Part shown: positions 6,450 to 8,309 of the stretch, one piece after another | Layout of the letters: each line of letters opens with the position of its first letter | Position numbering within the stretch: position 1 is the first letter of the stretch | DNA from: Desulfuromonadaceae bacterium | Lineage (GTDB): Bacteria > Desulfobacterota > Desulfuromonadia > Desulfuromonadales > Geopsychrobacteraceae | Assembly: GCA_013138655.1 (NCBI GenBank) | Contig: WTCI01000070.1 | Span: 1-8,309, forward strand | Length of the DNA: 8,309 nt | Reading direction: 5' to 3' | Program-made: the position numbers and the translations under genes | The notes under the pieces: generated by a model | What the model was told of the DNA's origin: nothing | Seen by the model: only the letters and a program-made list of their open reading frames with translations | Databases searched by the model: none

Positions 6450-6905
6450 ATGAAAATATGGGTAGACGCAGATGCATGCCCTGTGGTGATCAAAGATATT
6501 TTGTTTAGAGCGGCAGAGCGTACAAGGCTAGAGCTGACGCTTGTCGCTAACAAGCCTATGCGCATACCGCCGTCTCGCTGCATTAAATTTCTTCTCGTGG
6601 CCGCGGGTTCTGATGTTGCAGACCAAGAGATTGTTAAAAGGCTTAGCGTTGGTGATCTTGTCATCACCAGTGATATTCCTTTGGCGGCAGATGTGATTGA
6701 AAAAGGCGGTCATGCTCTCAATCCCCGCGGTGAACTGTATTCATCTGACAATATTAGAGCTTGTCTGAATATGAGGGATTTTATGGACACTCTACGGGGC
6801 AGCGGAATAGAGACGGGTGGCCCGCCGGCGCTCAACCAAGGTGATCGGAAATCTTTTGCGAATCAACTGGATAAATTATTAGCCACGCATGCAGGAAATA
6901 CTTGA
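6450..6905 (+). CDS. YaiI/YqxD family protein (UPF0178, DUF188)
   Basis: The 151-residue product is full length for this family (E. coli YaiI has about 152). Signatures are WVDADACPV at residues 4-12, NKPMRIPPS at 34-42, and [20 protein letters not shown] followed by VITSDIPLA at 71-79, with an [12 protein letters not shown] block at 91-102. These acidic motifs recall PIN-like nuclease folds, but the biochemical function of the family is not established as far as I know. The product should be cytoplasmic. I chose the ATG at 6450 because the motif WVDADAC must lie next to the N-terminus; an upstream extension to 6402 adds sequence unlike the family. The ribosome binding site is weak (AGAAG, 9 nt upstream). 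It converges on the lipoprotein gene 43 nt away. Confidence 0.88.
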   Translation: MKIWVDADACPVVIKDILFRAAERTRLELTLVANKPMRIPPSRCIKFLLVAAGSDVADQEIVKRLSVGDLVITSDIPLAADVIEKGGHALNPRGELYSSDNIRACLNMRDFMDTLRGSGIETGGPPALNQGDRKSFANQLDKLLATHAGNT

Positions 6906-6947
6906 ACAGACTGTTTCGCCGGAGGCTGCCAAGCGCGGTGAGGGTTG

Positions 6948-7601
6948 TCACTCCGCCTTCAGCGCTTGAATAAAGCTGTCCGCTTCCTTCATCGCTATCT
7001 CCATCTCCCGGATCAGATGTGAGACATCTGTCTCGATCCGGGTCAGTTCTGTTTGTATAGAAGCGATCGCCCTGGCATTTAGGTTGTGTTTGAGAAACAG
7101 GACCTGGTCGCGCAGCGGATCGAGAACCGGATCGATCTTGGCCTCGGCCTTTTTCATCGCACCGATCAATTTAAAATAGTGATCCCTGGTCCGCTTCAGC
7201 TGCCGCTCACTGGAGCGCCGCAGGCTGACACTATTGTATTGGTCAAGTTCCACTTTCCACTCATCGAACAATGCTTCGGCCACATCTTCGACCGCCGCAA
7301 CCCGCTGGCGAACGTCATCGGCCTGATCTTCGCTCTTCTCCAGCTCTTTTTTAAGTTCGCGGTACTTTTCTTCCAGTTCACCCCCCTGAACGTTGATGAC
7401 GCTGTTAAAACGCTCCAGTGCTGAAGCAAACAGTTGTTTGGTTTCCAGCTGGCTGTCCCGTGCCTCTTCAACGCGATCAACCAGAATATCCCGTTTGTGG
7501 ATGCCGATTTTTTCCATAGCTCCATAATAAACGCTGCTGCAGCCACTCAGCACGAAGGTCACGAAGGTCACGACAACTATCAGCGGTAAAAATCTGCGCA
7601 T
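6948..7601 (-). CDS. DUF2959-type lipoprotein with coiled coils
   Basis: The 217-residue protein starts with a lipoprotein signal peptide: basic MRRF, hydrophobic core to residue 17 and lipobox LSGC with the lipidated C21, followed by SS, which favours export to the outer membrane. The mature part is almost entirely charged helix: coiled-coil-like stretches at about 45-125 (VEEARDSQLETKQLF, LKKELEKSEDQADDVRQ) and 170-215. The opening VYYGAMEKIGIHKRDILVDRV after the cysteine is, as I recall it, typical of DUF2959, whose function is unknown. The start is the ATG at 7601, preceded by AAGGAG (7608-7613) at 6 nt spacing. A 9-bp direct repeat lies in the signal peptide. It follows the LysE-like remnant and glycosylase gene on the same strand. 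Confidence 0.85.
   Translation of the reverse strand: MRRFLPLIVVVTFVTFVLSGCSSVYYGAMEKIGIHKRDILVDRVEEARDSQLETKQLFASALERFNSVINVQGGELEEKYRELKKELEKSEDQADDVRQRVAAVEDVAEALFDEWKVELDQYNSVSLRRSSERQLKRTRDHYFKLIGAMKKAEAKIDPVLDPLRDQVLFLKHNLNARAIASIQTELTRIETDVSHLIREMEIAMKEADSFIQALKAE
7551..7568 (-). repeat. Two tandem 9-bp units in the lipoprotein signal peptide
   Basis: CACGAAGGT occurs twice in a row (7551-7559 and 7560-7568), followed by CACGAC, a partial third unit. Each unit encodes TFV in the hydrophobic core (VVVTFVTFVLSG). Gain or loss of one unit would lengthen or shorten the core by three residues without breaking the frame. Confidence 0.6.
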
Positions 7602-7621
7602 GTGAAACTCCTTGACCGAAT

Positions 7622-7790
7622 TTATGATCGACTCGCTATCGCCAGCCTGATCCCGAGAGCGACCAGCACCAGCCCCATAACCCGCTCGACCCAATGACCA
7701 AAGCGGGTAAAACCCTGCCGCACCCGATGTTGGGTCAACATCAGACTTTGCCGCAGCACCATGGTAAGTCCCGGCGCAATTTTGCGAAAT
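7622..7790 (-). pseudogene. C-terminal remnant of a LysE-family exporter
   Basis: A minus-strand frame ending with TAA at 7622-7624 encodes a tail, QGFTRFGHWVERVMGLVL followed by VALGIRLAIASRS, that resembles the end of LysE/RhtB amino-acid exporters: a basic amphipathic stretch followed by a last membrane helix of the type GLLLIGLGLRLAL. An ATG at 7762 could begin a 46-residue peptide, but a LysE protein has about 200 residues and six helices. Upstream of about 7790 the same frame overlaps the glycosylase gene and loses all transporter character. I read it as a truncated gene lacking its first five helices. A stand-alone one-helix peptide is possible but unsupported by any ribosome binding site. 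Confidence 0.5.
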
Positions 7791-7844
7791 TTTATGATGT
7801 ACATGGTACTGGAGCAACGGTCAGAAACTCTCCCAGATATTCCA

Positions 7845-8309
7845 TCAGCGCCCCCTTCCCAGAAGTTCAAGCATCTGGCTGCGGAATTTTCCGGCCCCGC
7901 CATTGGCCGGGTGACGCACCTTGGCCGCGGCAATTCCCATCTGCTGCAGTTGTGCCGCCGATTTCTCGCCGACGGCAATGACTTGGGCAAATCCCCCCAG
8001 CTCAAGCAACTGCCGTAAAACCCGATGCCCGGCAACCAGCTCATCATCTTTCGGCGTCCGGTTACTGAGCAGGCCCTTTGCAGATTGATAGGGGTGCCAG
8101 GGGAAGGCATTCCACAAGACCACCGAACGCGGATCGATCCCCTGCTCGGCGAGGAACCCCCAAACAATGGTTGCCGTCGGCTCGGTGAACCCCTGACTGC
8201 GAACCTCAGGGCGGCTGGTGCGCTGCGGCTCCAGAGTCCGAAATACCATCTTCGCGGACAACCCCTTGTGCGCCAGCCCCCCCAGCAGCAGGCGTTCCGA
8301 GGTCATCGG
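7845..8309 (-). CDS. Uracil-DNA glycosylase superfamily protein, 5' end outside window
   Basis: The C-terminal 155 residues of a glycosylase that would remove uracil or a similar damaged base from DNA. Diagnostic parts are SVVLWNAFPWHPYQ (visible residues about 61-74), SNRTPKDDEL (81-90), the AVGEKSAAQL stretch, and VRHPANGGAGKFR near the end, where HPANGG corresponds to the DNA-intercalating H-P-S/A motif of the superfamily (Pfam UDG, PF03167). The catalytic N-terminal motif (GEAPG-like) must lie beyond the right edge: the reading frame stays open to 8309, and the first visible residues, PMTSERLL, correspond to the usual PFTSE block after that motif. The ATG at 8306 is therefore probably internal. 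The subfamily cannot be fixed without the N-terminus. Confidence 0.8.
   Translation of the reverse strand, partial: PMTSERLLLGGLAHKGLSAKMVFRTLEPQRTSRPEVRSQGFTEPTATIVWGFLAEQGIDPRSVVLWNAFPWHPYQSAKGLLSNRTPKDDELVAGHRVLRQLLELGGFAQVIAVGEKSAAQLQQMGIAAAKVRHPANGGAGKFRSQMLELLGRGR

Noticed and set aside
7602..7817. An N-terminal extension of the lipoprotein to 7817
   Set aside because: The ATG at 7601 has a good AAGGAG and begins a proper lipoprotein signal peptide; the extension would bury the signal and overlaps the LysE-like frame.
1..8309. CRISPR array, tRNA, rRNA, toxin-antitoxin pair or phage defence module
   Set aside because: I saw no regularly spaced repeats, no RNA gene signatures and no defence-protein motifs on either strand.

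Overview
The window looks like chromosomal DNA from a Desulfuromonadales-type bacterium (Geobacter, Pelobacter or Desulfuromonas relatives). The clues are a CheV coupling protein, an aminofutalosine-deaminase-type amidohydrolase, a PAS histidine kinase with a Cys/His cluster of a type I associate with this group, and a short intergenic repeat built on CTTTTTGCG. The assignment rests on protein character only; no rRNA or other marker gene is present.

Layout. Positions 1-165 hold a dense set of inverted repeats ending in a strong terminator hairpin, probably the tail of an upstream unit. cheV (358-1332, +) follows with its own promoter candidate. It converges on trpB (1477-2676, -), which has an excellent terminator but no trpA or other trp gene beside it. 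Positions 2763-3575 are a gene graveyard: an MFS transporter fragment lacking both ends, the first ~37 codons of an ISL3-type transposase, a hairpin repeat, and the last ~55 codons of a PanC-like protein. An intact amidohydrolase (3579-4871, +) then begins 3 nt after the PanC-like stop. It is followed by a small ORF with a very good ribosome binding site that may be the start of a lost downstream gene. An AT-rich orphan sensor kinase (5135-6295, +) and a YaiI/YqxD-family gene (6450-6905, +) come next. The minus strand then carries a DUF2959-type lipoprotein (6948-7601), a C-terminal remnant of a LysE-family exporter, and a uracil-DNA glycosylase-superfamily gene that runs off the right edge.

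The genes do not form one pathway. CheV belongs to chemotaxis signalling, TrpB to tryptophan synthesis, the amidohydrolase probably to the futalosine route to menaquinone, the kinase to sensing, and the glycosylase to DNA repair. What links the region is its history: three CTTTTTGCG repeats plus a weaker fourth candidate, an IS remnant and four truncated genes point to repeated rearrangement between otherwise housekeeping genes. I found no CRISPR array, tRNA, rRNA, phage module or clear defence system.
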